Below, one piece after another: positions 1 through 6,985 of a DNA stretch of 17,507 nt. The notes beneath the pieces were generated by a model that had not been told where the DNA came from, searched no databases, and saw nothing but the letters and a program-made list of their open reading frames with translations. Source of the stretch: UBA668 sp046076025 (GTDB lineage: Bacteria > Actinomycetota > Acidimicrobiia > Acidimicrobiales > Ilumatobacteraceae). Both the position numbers and the translations under genes were made by a program. Where the stretch lies: NCBI GenBank assembly GCA_046076025.1, contig JBJTRF010000159.1:1-17507 (forward strand), in the 5' to 3' direction. Numbering within the stretch: position 1 is the first letter of the stretch; every line of letters begins with the position of its first letter.

Positions 1-2
1 CG

Positions 3-101
3 CAGGTGACGATCGACCTCGTGGTGCGCCGTGGCGAGCGAGCCCCGCTGCTCCGCCTGGCCGATGACGCTGCGGTGGTACCGTCCCGTCGTGTTCGCTG
101 A
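3..101 (+). CDS. C-terminal fragment of an unidentified protein (5' end outside the window)
   Basis: An open frame enters from the left edge and ends at TGA 99-101. It gives 32 residues beginning QVTIDLVVRRGERAPLLRLA and ending SRRVR. Codons end mostly in G or C, as in the genes around it, so this looks like true coding sequence. The frame that overlaps it from GTG 31 would give an arginine- and tryptophan-rich N-terminus unlike any usual leader. The stop lies four bases before the ATG at 106, so the next gene was probably co-transcribed or translationally coupled with this one. The V-T-I-D-L-V-V-R-R-G-E pattern is faintly like the last strand of a PDZ domain, as in HtrA-type proteases, but this is too short to assign. 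The function is unknown. Confidence 0.55.
   Translation, partial: QVTIDLVVRRGERAPLLRLADDAAVVPSRRVR
79..84 (+). promoter_or_regulatory. Possible -10 box upstream of the first paralog gene
   Basis: TACCGT preceded by GG fits the actinobacterial TAnnnT -10 pattern and would start transcription near base 91, about 15 bases before the ATG at 106. It sits inside the coding end of the upstream gene and no -35 is recognisable. The same GGTACC core occurs before the second paralog, at 679-684. This is weak evidence on its own. Confidence 0.25.
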
Positions 102-105
102 CAGG

Positions 106-636
106 ATGCGCTTGCGTCGTGCAGCCGCTGCTGCGCAGACATCTAAGGCCGATGGCGCCGCTGCACCAGCGGAACTGCTCGACACCGGTCCGCTGCTGCT
201 GGCCCTGCTGCCGGCGCCGGTGCGTGTCTACGACAGCCGCTCCGGAAAGCCGCCAGACGGCACCGACGCCGATACGGGTGCCACCGACATCAAGTGGGTG
301 CGCGGCACGAGGCTGCGGATCGACGTGGCGTACGTGCTCGGCGACACGACGCGTCCCACGGGCGTGCCCCCTGACGCGCAGGGTGTTGCCCTGAACGTGA
401 CAGCGACGAGCATCAGGTACGGCGGACGGCTGATGGTGTGGTCGGGTGCGGAGGCAGACAGCGAGCCACCGGCGACATCGAGCGTAAACTGGTCGGCCAC
501 GAGCGGTCAGGTGAACAGCCTCGTGCTGAGCCGGTGCGGTGAGGGGCGGGTGCACGTCGAGCTCAACGGGGCATCGGGCTGCGAGGCCGAGGTGATCATC
601 GACGTCGTGGGCTACCTGGCTGCTGCCCTCGTCTGA
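106..636 (+). CDS. Beta-rich domain protein, tandem paralog 1, no obvious signal peptide
   Basis: The gene encodes 176 residues from ATG 106. I chose this start because the upstream frame ends at 101; a GTG at 31 in the same frame would add 25 residues that overlap that frame. The protein is clearly a paralog of the product of the next gene. Both share PVRVYDSRS, GTDxxTGxTDxKWVR, IDVxYVLG, GRLxVWSG, PATSxxNW, NSLVxSRC, LNGAxxC and IIDVxG, in the same order. The pattern of a DxR motif near the start, an NVT strand, a W/Y-P-SG turn, and a closing I(I/V)DVxGY strand resembles the single-domain or repeated PxRxxDTR...DVxGYF modules of secreted actinobacterial proteins. Two cysteines near the C-terminus are conserved between the paralogs and could form a disulfide. 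The N-terminus (MRLRRAAAAAQ) lacks a hydrophobic core, so export is doubtful. The function is unknown. Confidence 0.7.
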   Translation: MRLRRAAAAAQTSKADGAAAPAELLDTGPLLLALLPAPVRVYDSRSGKPPDGTDADTGATDIKWVRGTRLRIDVAYVLGDTTRPTGVPPDAQGVALNVTATSIRYGGRLMVWSGAEADSEPPATSSVNWSATSGQVNSLVLSRCGEGRVHVELNGASGCEAEVIIDVVGYLAAALV

Positions 637-680
637 CGCCGCCGGAGGACGACATGGCGAGGCTGCCAGGCGGGTGCTGG

Positions 681-686
681 TACCTT
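681..686 (+). promoter_or_regulatory. Possible -10 box for the second paralog gene
   Basis: TACCTT preceded by GG lies 48 bases before the ATG at 735. If used, it would give a leader of about 40 bases containing the strong Shine-Dalgarno sequence at 723-727. No convincing -35 hexamer is visible. Confidence 0.3.
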
Positions 687-722
687 CTTGGGGCGTCGGC
701 AGGCCGCCGACTTGACGGGGCT

Positions 723-727
723 GGAGG
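723..727 (+). promoter_or_regulatory. Shine-Dalgarno sequence that fixes the start at 735
   Basis: GGAGG lies seven bases before ATG 735. A longer reading of the same frame could begin at ATG 654, but that has no such site and would put 27 unrelated residues before the Tat-like signal. The ribosome binding site and the signal peptide agree on ATG 735. Confidence 0.7.
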
Positions 728-734
728 TAGGGGC

Positions 735-1367
735 ATGGGCCGTTTCTTCGGACGACGCGAACTGCTCGGCGGTGCAGCGGTCGCCGCCGGCGGATTGCTG
801 GTGGGCGCTCAGGGCGCGGCCGCTGCTCGGCCGAATGCGACCCGGCCCGCGTACGTCGACCCTGCGGTCGACAGCGGTCCGCTGTTCACGCGGCTGCTCA
901 ACACGCCGGTGCGCGTCTACGACAGCAGGTCGGACAAGTTGCCGAACGGCACCGATCCGACCACCGGTGTCACCGACGGCAAGTGGGTGCGCCTGCAGAC
1001 GAAGGCGATCGACGTCTGCTACGTGCTCGGCGAGGGTCGTGCGGTGGTGACCGGCGGAGCGGACAGCGGGTCGCTCGTCGTGGGCTCGGCAGAGACCGGC
1101 GTCAGCACCACTGCGGCTGGCGTGCTGATGAACATCACGGTCACCAACATCGAGCAGTCGGGCCGCCTCATCGTATGGAGCGGCGACACGGCGGTGCCCG
1201 CCACCTCGAACATGAACTGGATCGGCACGACAGGGCAACTGAACTCGCTGGTGATGAGCCGATGCGCGTTCCCCGGCTACGTGACGCTGCAATTGAACGG
1301 CGCCACCACCTGCAAGGCCGACATCATCGTCGACGTGATCGGCTGGCTCGAGTACGCGATCGGCTGA
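735..1367 (+). CDS. Predicted Tat-exported beta-rich domain protein, tandem paralog 2
   Basis: The gene encodes 210 residues. The N-terminus MGRFFGRRELLGG, followed by an alanine/glycine/leucine-rich stretch ending GAQGAAAA, has the layout of a Tat signal peptide: twin arginine at residues 7-8, a moderately hydrophobic core and an AxA-type cleavage site near residue 30. The mature part repeats the architecture of the preceding gene: PVRVYDSR, GTDPTTGVTDGKWVR, IDVCYVLG, GRLIVWSG, SNMNW, NSLVMSRC and DIIVDVIGWL. Between the YVLG and NITVTNI segments it carries about 18 extra residues (around GADSGSLVVGSAETG) that paralog 1 lacks. The closing cysteine pair is conserved. The protein is probably exported to the envelope or medium. 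It resembles the beta modules often repeated in large secreted actinobacterial proteins, but here stands alone. Its ligand and function are unknown. Confidence 0.8.
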   Translation: MGRFFGRRELLGGAAVAAGGLLVGAQGAAAARPNATRPAYVDPAVDSGPLFTRLLNTPVRVYDSRSDKLPNGTDPTTGVTDGKWVRLQTKAIDVCYVLGEGRAVVTGGADSGSLVVGSAETGVSTTAAGVLMNITVTNIEQSGRLIVWSGDTAVPATSNMNWIGTTGQLNSLVMSRCAFPGYVTLQLNGATTCKADIIVDVIGWLEYAIG

Positions 1368-1368
1368 G

Positions 1369-1383
1369 GCGCCGACCTGGCGC
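1369..1383. terminator. Small GC hairpin between convergent genes
   Basis: GCGCC (1369-1373) pairs with GGCGC (1379-1383) around the five-base loop GACCT. It begins one base after the paralog 2 stop and lies 10 bases from the trpS stop, so it could serve both directions. The stem is only five pairs and no T-tract follows on either strand, so a terminator role is tentative. Confidence 0.3.
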
Positions 1384-1393
1384 TATGCAGTCG

Positions 1394-2380
1394 TCAGGCG
1401 GGTGTCATTCCGATGGCCGACTGGGCGCGTAGCAGGGTGGTCGAGGCCACCTGGCGTGCCTTGCCAGCGCCCTTGCGGAGGAGCGACTGCAGCTCGGCGC
1501 GGTCGTCGATGAGTTCGCGATATCGCGCCTGCACGGGTCGGAGCATCTCCACCACGGCCTCGCCGGTGTCGCTCTTCAGCGGCCCGTACTGCGCATAGCG
1601 CGTCGCCAGGTCGGTCGGCGTCTCGCCGGTGCATGCAGCGAGGATCTCGAGGAGGTTGCTGACGCCGGGCTTGGCGTCGCGGTCGAAGCGCACCTCGCTG
1701 TCGCTGTCGGTGACGGCGCGCTTGAACTTCTTCATGATGTCGGCAGGCTCGTCGAGCAGATTGACGATGCCCGACTCGCTCGACGATGACTTGCTCATCT
1801 TCGAGGTGGGGTCCTGCAGGTCCATGACGCGTGCGCCGGCAGCGGGCGTGACGGCCTTCGGCAGCACGAAGGTGTCACCGAAGCGGTGGTTGAACCGGAT
1901 GGCGATGTCGCGGGTGATCTCGATGTGCTGTCGCTGGTCGTCGCCGACCGGCACCTCGTCGGTGTCGTAGAGCAGGATGTCGGCTGCCTGGAGTGCCGGA
2001 TAGGTGAAGAGCCCGGCGGCGACGAAGTCGGCCTCGCGACGTGCGGCCTTGTCCTTGAACTGGGTCATGCGGCTCAGCTCGCCGTACGACACCGTGCACT
2101 CCATGATCCAGCCGAGCTGGCTGTGCTCGGCGACATGGCTCTGGACGAAGACCGTGGCGACGTCGGGGTCGAGGCCGACGGCGAACAGCATTGCTGCCAG
2201 CTGGAGGGTGTTCTCGCCGAGGACACTGGGGGAGTCGGTGATCGTGAGGGCGTGAAGGTCGACGATGCCGTGGAAGGCATCCTTGTGGTGCTGGCCGGCC
2301 ACCCAGTTGCGCAGCGCACCGAGGTAGTTGCCGAGGTGGACCTCGCCGGTTGGCTGGATGCAGGACAGGACACGGGTCAC
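1394..2380 (-). CDS. trpS: Tryptophanyl-tRNA synthetase
   Basis: This cytoplasmic class Ic synthetase charges tRNA-Trp with tryptophan using ATP. It is 328 residues long from GTG 2380, the usual length of bacterial TrpRS. The N-terminal TRVLSCIQPTGEVHLGNYLG contains the HIGH-type signature (HLGN, about residues 15-18). GDDQRQH follows near residue 146, and the KMSKS loop (SKMSKSSS) is at about 194-198, followed by the family-typical GIVNLLDEP. A TTG at 2389 in frame would add three residues. I prefer GTG 2380 because MTRVLS is the common family start and because a TAGCCT box lies exactly eight bases before it. The gene is convergent with the paralog pair and divergent from scpA, with an 80-base gap. 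It appears intact and ordinary. Confidence 0.95.
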   Translation of the reverse strand: MTRVLSCIQPTGEVHLGNYLGALRNWVAGQHHKDAFHGIVDLHALTITDSPSVLGENTLQLAAMLFAVGLDPDVATVFVQSHVAEHSQLGWIMECTVSYGELSRMTQFKDKAARREADFVAAGLFTYPALQAADILLYDTDEVPVGDDQRQHIEITRDIAIRFNHRFGDTFVLPKAVTPAAGARVMDLQDPTSKMSKSSSSESGIVNLLDEPADIMKKFKRAVTDSDSEVRFDRDAKPGVSNLLEILAACTGETPTDLATRYAQYGPLKSDTGEAVVEMLRPVQARYRELIDDRAELQSLLRKGAGKARQVASTTLLRAQSAIGMTPA

Positions 2381-2388
2381 GGAGGGCA

Positions 2389-2394
2389 AGGCTA
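2389..2394 (-). promoter_or_regulatory. Candidate -10 box of trpS (leaderless)
   Basis: Read on the minus strand, GGTAGCCT ends eight bases before the GTG start at 2380. This TAnnnT match would place the transcription start at or within two bases of the start codon, and no Shine-Dalgarno sequence is present. The spacing is the same as that seen at tyrA, the small 111-residue gene and the GT2 gene. Confidence 0.5.
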
Positions 2395-2448
2395 CCGACC
2401 GGCCCCGCTGCCATGGACGGGCCAGTGCCCGCCCACACGCCCGGGCGA

Positions 2449-2454
2449 TACCAT
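2449..2454 (+). promoter_or_regulatory. Candidate -10 box of scpA (leaderless)
   Basis: GATACCAT holds TACCAT, ending six bases before the GTG at 2461. A standard distance from the -10 box would put +1 on the G of the start codon. There is no good Shine-Dalgarno sequence and no clear -35. It probably drives the whole run starting with scpA. Confidence 0.5.
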
Positions 2455-2460
2455 CGGGGC

Positions 2461-3234
2461 GTGGCCGTGGATGTCAGCACCCCAGTCTTTGAGGGGCCCT
2501 TCGACCTTCTGCTGCACCTCATCCTGAAAGAGCAGGTCGACATCTACGAGGTGTCGCTGAGCCGCATCGTCGATGCGTACCTGGCCGAGGTCGAGCGCAT
2601 GCAGTCGCTCGACCTCGACGTCGCCACCGAGTTCCTGCTGATCGCCGCAACGCTCGTCGAACTCAAGGCTCGCCGCCTGCTGCCCGGCCGCGAGGACATC
2701 GACCTCGACGAGGAACTGGCGCTGTGGGAGGAGCGCGACCTGCTCTTGGCTCGACTGCTGGAATGCAAGACCTTCAAGGACGTCGCCTCGGTGTTCAGTC
2801 GACTCGCCGAGGAGGCCGACCGCTCGTTCCCGCGAACTGCGGGCCCCGACGACCGGTTCGCGGGGCTGATGCCCGACCTGCTGGAGGGCGTCGCTCCGCA
2901 GCGCATCCGCACTGCCTATCTGCGTGCCACCACGCCCAAGCCCGTGCCGCGGATCGATCTCTTCTACGTTGCGCCGGTACGTGCCAGCGTCGCCGATGCC
3001 GTCGCGGAGCTGGTCGACGAGTTGCCACGTGTCCGGCGTATCTCGTTCCGGCGGCTCACCGACGGCCTCGTCGAGCGCCTCGAGGTGATCGTGCGCTTCC
3101 TCGCACTCCTCGAGCTGTTCAAGCAAGGTCTGGTCGAGCTCGAGCAGGCTGAGCGATTCGGTGACATCGACGTGGTGTGGACCGGCGGCGACGACAGGTC
3201 GGGCCTGCAGCCGATCGACGATTACGAGGGATGA
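2461..3234 (+). CDS. scpA: Segregation and condensation protein A (kleisin)
   Basis: ScpA is the kleisin subunit that bridges the Smc heads in the Smc-ScpAB condensin, which compacts and segregates the nucleoid. The 257-residue product starts MAVDVSTPVFEGPFDLLLHL. The FEGPFDLLL signature (residues 10-18) and EFLLIAATLVELKARRLLP (57-75) are the diagnostic N-terminal kleisin helices that bind the Smc neck. The C-terminal VIVRFLALLELFKQGLVELE region (about 209-239) is the winged helix that docks on the other Smc head. The start GTG 2461 is preferred over upstream in-frame starts because those would add a proline- and arginine-rich extension, and because of the TACCAT box just before it. scpB follows after 16 bases. 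Confidence 0.95.
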   Translation: MAVDVSTPVFEGPFDLLLHLILKEQVDIYEVSLSRIVDAYLAEVERMQSLDLDVATEFLLIAATLVELKARRLLPGREDIDLDEELALWEERDLLLARLLECKTFKDVASVFSRLAEEADRSFPRTAGPDDRFAGLMPDLLEGVAPQRIRTAYLRATTPKPVPRIDLFYVAPVRASVADAVAELVDELPRVRRISFRRLTDGLVERLEVIVRFLALLELFKQGLVELEQAERFGDIDVVWTGGDDRSGLQPIDDYEG

Positions 3235-3250
3235 GCCGAAGGATGCAACC

Positions 3251-3853
3251 GTGAGCGATAACAGCGCAAATGTCGATCCCGAGTCGGTGCGAGCGATCGA
3301 GGCCGTCGTGCTCGTCGCCGTCGAGCCGGTGCCGGGCGAGCAGCTTGCGCAGTTGCTCGAGCTGCCCGTGGCCACGATCGAGGAGCTGTGCGCTCGGCTC
3401 GCGGCGAGCTACGACGAGGCAGGCCACGGCTTCGAGCTGGTGAAGGTTGCCGGAGGCTGGCGATACCAGACCCGCGCCGACCTCTCTCCCTACGTCGAAC
3501 GCTTTCTCCTCGACGGCCAGCGCGCCCGCATGAGCGGCGCTGCGCTCGAGACGTTTGCGATCATCGCCGACAAGCAGCCGCTGTCGCGTGCGCAGGTGGC
3601 CGGTATCCGAGGTGTCGATCCCGACGGCGTGCTGCGAACGCTGCAGGCACGCGGGTACATCGCCGAGGTGGGTCGCGACACTGGGCCCGGGCAGGCGATC
3701 CTCTACGGCACGACACCGGCGTTCCTCGAGAAGCTCGGCCTCGAATCGCTCGCAAGCCTCCCGCCGATCGCCGAGTTCGTGCCGGGCGCTGATGTCGTCG
3801 AGGCCCTCGAGCACGGGCTCCGTGTCGACCCCGCCACGGAGACTCGTGCCTGA
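3251..3853 (+). CDS. scpB: Segregation and condensation protein B
   Basis: ScpB is the accessory dimer of condensin that binds the middle of ScpA. The 200-residue product has two predicted winged-helix domains: one at about 10-85, with FELVKVAGGWRYQTRADLSP at 61-80, and one at about 95-170, with SGAALETFAIIADKQPLSR, GVDPDGVLRTL, GYIAEVGR and LYGTTPAFLEKLGL. These are the family signatures. The GTG start at 3251 has a GAAGGA Shine-Dalgarno sequence seven bases upstream, unlike the leaderless-looking genes nearby, consistent with an internal operon gene. The start of rluB lies within its last codons, so the two are likely translationally coupled. Confidence 0.95.
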   Translation: MSDNSANVDPESVRAIEAVVLVAVEPVPGEQLAQLLELPVATIEELCARLAASYDEAGHGFELVKVAGGWRYQTRADLSPYVERFLLDGQRARMSGAALETFAIIADKQPLSRAQVAGIRGVDPDGVLRTLQARGYIAEVGRDTGPGQAILYGTTPAFLEKLGLESLASLPPIAEFVPGADVVEALEHGLRVDPATETRA

Positions 3854-4634
3854 TCCCGGGCGTGCACGCCGCCCCGAGCCGCCGCTCTGGGAGCAGTGGG
3901 AGGCGCGCTCGCAGTCGATGCCCCAGGGCGAGCGCCTCCAGAAGGTGCTGGCGGCACGCGGCTGGGGAAGCCGGCGCACGTGCGAGGACCTGATCAGCGC
4001 CGGGCGGGTGACCGTCAACGGCGAGGTGGCCGTGCTCGGGCGCCGGGTGGATCCCGAACGCGACACCGTGGCCGTCGACGGTGCGCCGGTTGGCGTGCGG
4101 CCCGGACTCGTCTACTTCGTGCTCAACAAGCCCGCAGGGGTCGTGACCACGGCAAGCGACCCGCAGGGCCGGCCGACCGTCGTGGAGCTCGTGCCCGCCG
4201 AGCCTCGGGTGTTCCCCGTCGGCCGCCTCGATGCGGCGACGGAGGGGTTACTTGTGCTCACCAACGACGGCGACCTGGCCAATCTGCTCGCCCATCCCCG
4301 CCACGGCGTCGACAAGGAGTACCTGGCTACGGTGGACGGCCCGGTGGGCCCCGGTGCGCTCCGACGGCTTCGGAAGGGCGTGGACCTGGACGATGGCATC
4401 ACGGCACCGGCTGCGGTGTCGCAGCCCGAGCCGGGCGTCCTGCGGATCACCATTCACGAGGGCCGGAACCGGCAGGTCAGGCGGATGTGCGAGGCCGTCG
4501 GCCATCGGGTCGTCCGGCTCGTGCGGGTGCGCATCGGCCCCCTCCGCGATCCCTCGCTGCGCCCGGGCCAGTGGCGGGAACTGTCGACGGCCGAGGTCCG
4601 GGCGCTCAGCGAGGCGGCGGCGCAGCAGGGCTGA
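3846..4634 (+). CDS. rluB: 23S rRNA pseudouridine synthase, RsuA/RluB family
   Basis: The enzyme isomerises a specific uridine to pseudouridine in ribosomal RNA, presumably in 23S rRNA by analogy with RluB. Of 262 residues, about 29-75 form an S4 RNA-binding domain (ERLQKVLAARGWGSRR, then DLISAGRVTVNG). The catalytic domain carries NKPAG (94-98), the GRLD motif with the catalytic aspartate at residue 129, GLLVLTNDGDLANLLAHP, and the C-terminal GRNRQVRRMCEAVGH. The chosen GTG 3846 overlaps the end of scpB by eight bases and has GGAG four bases upstream. ATG 3918 is an alternative that would still keep the whole S4 domain. The scpA-scpB-rluB order is common in Gram-positive bacteria. Exact target specificity (RluB, RluE or RsuA type) cannot be read from sequence alone. 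Confidence 0.92.
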   Translation: MPDPGRARRPEPPLWEQWEARSQSMPQGERLQKVLAARGWGSRRTCEDLISAGRVTVNGEVAVLGRRVDPERDTVAVDGAPVGVRPGLVYFVLNKPAGVVTTASDPQGRPTVVELVPAEPRVFPVGRLDAATEGLLVLTNDGDLANLLAHPRHGVDKEYLATVDGPVGPGALRRLRKGVDLDDGITAPAAVSQPEPGVLRITIHEGRNRQVRRMCEAVGHRVVRLVRVRIGPLRDPSLRPGQWRELSTAEVRALSEAAAQQG

Positions 4635-4638
4635 ACGG

Positions 4639-4644
4639 TACGCT
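4639..4644 (+). promoter_or_regulatory. Candidate internal -10 box of tyrA (leaderless)
   Basis: GGTACGCT places TACGCT eight bases before the GTG at 4653, in the 18-base gap after rluB. The spacing is the same as at trpS and the GT2 gene. It would give tyrA-aroA and the genes behind them a promoter of their own inside the run. The nearby GAGG is only two bases from the GTG, too close for a normal Shine-Dalgarno sequence. Confidence 0.45.
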
Positions 4645-4652
4645 GCGAGGTC

Positions 4653-5714
4653 GTGTCGGGCTCTCGTCGTGCGAATGTGCTGGGCCTTGGCCTGATCGGT
4701 GGATCACTGGCGAAGGCACTAGGCGAGCGGGGCTGGCACGTCAGCGGCGACGACCAGCGCGCCGACCGCACTGCAGCGGCGCTCAACCGCGGCATCGTCG
4801 ACGCTGCGGGACTCGCCCCCGACGCAGTGATCACGTTCGTGGCCACGCCGGTACTGAGTCTCGTCGATCAGGTGAAGCGGGCCCTTGCCGAGACGTCGGG
4901 ACTGGTCACCGACGTCGGCAGCGTGAAGTCGGCGGTGGCCGACGTCGACGACCCCCGATTCGTCGGCGGCCATCCGATGGCGGGCAGCGAATTGGAGGGG
5001 CTTGACGGTGCCGATGCCGCCATGTTCGAGGGGGCGACCTGGGTGCTCACCCCGTCTGCGGCAACGGCCGACGACACCTTCGCCACGGTCGCCGGCGTCG
5101 TTGCCGAACTCGGTGCCGACGTGGTGGCGATGAGTCCCGAGCGCCACGACGAGACCGTCGCCGTCATCAGCCACGTACCGCACCTCGTGGCGGCGAGCCT
5201 GATGACCATGGCGAGCGAACGGGCCGAGGAGCACGCCTCGCTGCTGCGGCTTGCGGCCGGGGGATTCCGCGACATGACCCGGATCGCCAGCGGGCATCCG
5301 GCGATCTGGCTCGACATCTGCGCCCAGAACAGCGCCGCCATCGTCGCCGGTCTCGACGGGCTGATCCGGAGCCTCAGCGAGGTGCGGGCCACCGTGGCCG
5401 AGGACGACCGCGATGGCCTGCACCGGCGTCTCACCCGTGCCAGGGAGGCGCGGGCCAACCTTCCGGTGCGCGGCGCCCGGCCCGATCAGCTGGCCGAGGT
5501 GAGGATTCCCATCCTCGACCGCCCCGGCGGCGCGGCCGAGATCTTCACGCTTGCCGCCGACCTCGGGGTGAACATCGCCAGCTTCGAGGTGGTCCACTCC
5601 GCTGAAGGAGACCGCGGCGTCGCCGTGGTCCTCGTCGACCTCGCATCCGCCGACCTGTATCGCGGCGGACTCACGGCCCGGGGCTTCCGCCCGTCGGTGC
5701 ACCGGCTCGGCTGA
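4653..5714 (+). CDS. tyrA: Prephenate dehydrogenase with C-terminal ACT domain
   Basis: TyrA oxidatively decarboxylates prephenate to 4-hydroxyphenylpyruvate with NAD, the committed step to tyrosine. The 353-residue product has a Rossmann dinucleotide motif GLGLIGGS (11-18), TDVGSVK (86-92) and HPMAGSE (107-113, substrate and cofactor contacts). SHVPHLVA carries histidines 175 and 178, one of which corresponds to the family's catalytic histidine. The C-terminal 70 residues (RIPILDRPGGAAEIFTLAAD, then VNIASFEVV) form an ACT domain, which usually gives feedback control by tyrosine. The GTG start gives a short leader directly before the Rossmann strand. The gene stands two bases before aroA, grouping two aromatic amino-acid steps. 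Confidence 0.94.
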   Translation: MSGSRRANVLGLGLIGGSLAKALGERGWHVSGDDQRADRTAAALNRGIVDAAGLAPDAVITFVATPVLSLVDQVKRALAETSGLVTDVGSVKSAVADVDDPRFVGGHPMAGSELEGLDGADAAMFEGATWVLTPSAATADDTFATVAGVVAELGADVVAMSPERHDETVAVISHVPHLVAASLMTMASERAEEHASLLRLAAGGFRDMTRIASGHPAIWLDICAQNSAAIVAGLDGLIRSLSEVRATVAEDDRDGLHRRLTRAREARANLPVRGARPDQLAEVRIPILDRPGGAAEIFTLAADLGVNIASFEVVHSAEGDRGVAVVLVDLASADLYRGGLTARGFRPSVHRLG

Positions 5715-5716
5715 GG

Positions 5717-6985
5717 ATGGTCGTCCAGCGAATCGCCCCGCTCGGGGCGCCCGTCCGCGCACGGATGCGGGTGCCTGGCTCGAAGAGCATCGCCAACCGG
5801 GCACTGGTGTGCGCTGTGCTCGCCGAGGGAGAGAGCACGGTACTCGGCCTGTCCGACGGCGACGACACGGCAGCGATGCTCGACTGCATCGACGCGCTGG
5901 GCCTCGAGGTCGAGCGCGATGCCGACGGCGTGGTCGTCCAGGGCGGGCTCTCGCGGGCCCGACGCGGGCCGGTCGTGCTCGACGCCCGACTCGCCGGCAC
6001 CACCTCTCGGTTCATGACGGCAGTTGCGGCGCTGGTCGCCGGTCCGTGCACCGTCGACGGGGAAGGGCCGCTGCGATCGCGTCCGATGGGGCCGTTGCAC
6101 GATGCGCTCCGACGTCTCGGAGTGTCGGTGTCGACGCCGCACGGCGCGGGTCACCTGCCGGTCGTGGTGCAGGGACCCCCGTCGTCCGACATCGACGAGA
6201 TCAGCCTCTCGGGCGATGTGAGCAGCCAGTTCCTGTCGGCGCTGATGCTCATTGGCCCGATGCTGCCGGGTGGGCTGCGCATCCGCCTGTCGACGCCACT
6301 GGTGTCGCGGCCGTACGTTCGCATGACGGCAGCGGTGATGGCGGCATTCGGCATCGGAGAGGTCGAGATCGGTGACCGCATCGTGACGGTGCCGAGGGGC
6401 TCGTACCGTCCCTGTCGCTTCGAGATCGAACCCGATGCGTCGTCGGCCGGCTATCCACTGGCGCTCGCCGCCATCTGCGGCGGCGAGGTGCTGGTCGAGG
6501 GACTCACTGCGTCGTCGGTGCAGGGGGATGCCGCCTTCTGCCACGTTCTCGGGCGAATGGGCTGCGATGTCCGCCAGGACAGCGTCGGTACCACGGTGAG
6601 CCGGCGAGGCCCCCTTCGAGGCGTGGGCGTCGACATGCGCGACATGTCGGATCTCGTGCCGACGCTCGCCGTCGTCGCCGCATTCGCAGAGGGCACCACC
6701 GAGATCCACGGCGTGGGCTTCATCCGCGCCAAGGAGAGCGACCGCATCGGTGACCTGTGCAGCGAGTTGCGCAAGGCGGGCGTCGGCGCCGAGGAGCGCC
6801 CGGACGGCCTCGTCGTCCACCCGCAGCGAATGCGTCCCGCAACGCTGTCGACGCATCACGACCACCGACTGGCGATGTCATTCGCCCTGCTCGCACTCGG
6901 TGCCGGCGACGTGGTCATCCAAGACCCGGACGTGGTGTCGAAGAGCTGGCCGGACTTCTGGGACGCAATCGAGGCGCTCCGATGA
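5717..6985 (+). CDS. aroA: 3-phosphoshikimate 1-carboxyvinyltransferase (EPSP synthase)
   Basis: AroA transfers the enolpyruvyl group from phosphoenolpyruvate to shikimate-3-phosphate, the sixth step of the shikimate pathway. The 422-residue length is normal. VPGSKSIANRAL (19-30) holds the PEP/S3P-binding lysine 23. LAGTTSRFMTA is the counterpart of the glycine-threonine loop that determines glyphosate binding. SSQFLSALM is the S3P-binding loop in its class I form, not the SAQxK form of class II. PTLAVVAAFAEG, RAKESDRIGDL and HHDHRLAMSFAL complete the active-site set. The ATG lies two bases after the tyrA stop. The end shares an ATGA with the HAD gene, so a housekeeping gene is coupled to what appears to be an envelope-sugar module. 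Confidence 0.95.
   Translation: MVVQRIAPLGAPVRARMRVPGSKSIANRALVCAVLAEGESTVLGLSDGDDTAAMLDCIDALGLEVERDADGVVVQGGLSRARRGPVVLDARLAGTTSRFMTAVAALVAGPCTVDGEGPLRSRPMGPLHDALRRLGVSVSTPHGAGHLPVVVQGPPSSDIDEISLSGDVSSQFLSALMLIGPMLPGGLRIRLSTPLVSRPYVRMTAAVMAAFGIGEVEIGDRIVTVPRGSYRPCRFEIEPDASSAGYPLALAAICGGEVLVEGLTASSVQGDAAFCHVLGRMGCDVRQDSVGTTVSRRGPLRGVGVDMRDMSDLVPTLAVVAAFAEGTTEIHGVGFIRAKESDRIGDLCSELRKAGVGAEERPDGLVVHPQRMRPATLSTHHDHRLAMSFALLALGAGDVVIQDPDVVSKSWPDFWDAIEALR

Noticed and set aside
4719..5804. Minus-strand open frame opposite tyrA
   Set aside because: It is antisense to an intact prephenate dehydrogenase, and its composition is typical of a shadow frame.
5995..6025. Possible natural glyphosate tolerance in AroA
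   Set aside because: The glycine and threonine of the key loop are present (AGTTSR). Phe replaces the proline found at the E. coli Pro101 position, but loop differences in this family are common and do not by themselves predict tolerance.
5486..6865. Long minus-strand open frame opposite aroA
   Set aside because: The translation is His/Arg-rich with no recognisable motif, and the opposite strand is an intact EPSP synthase. It is an antisense shadow.
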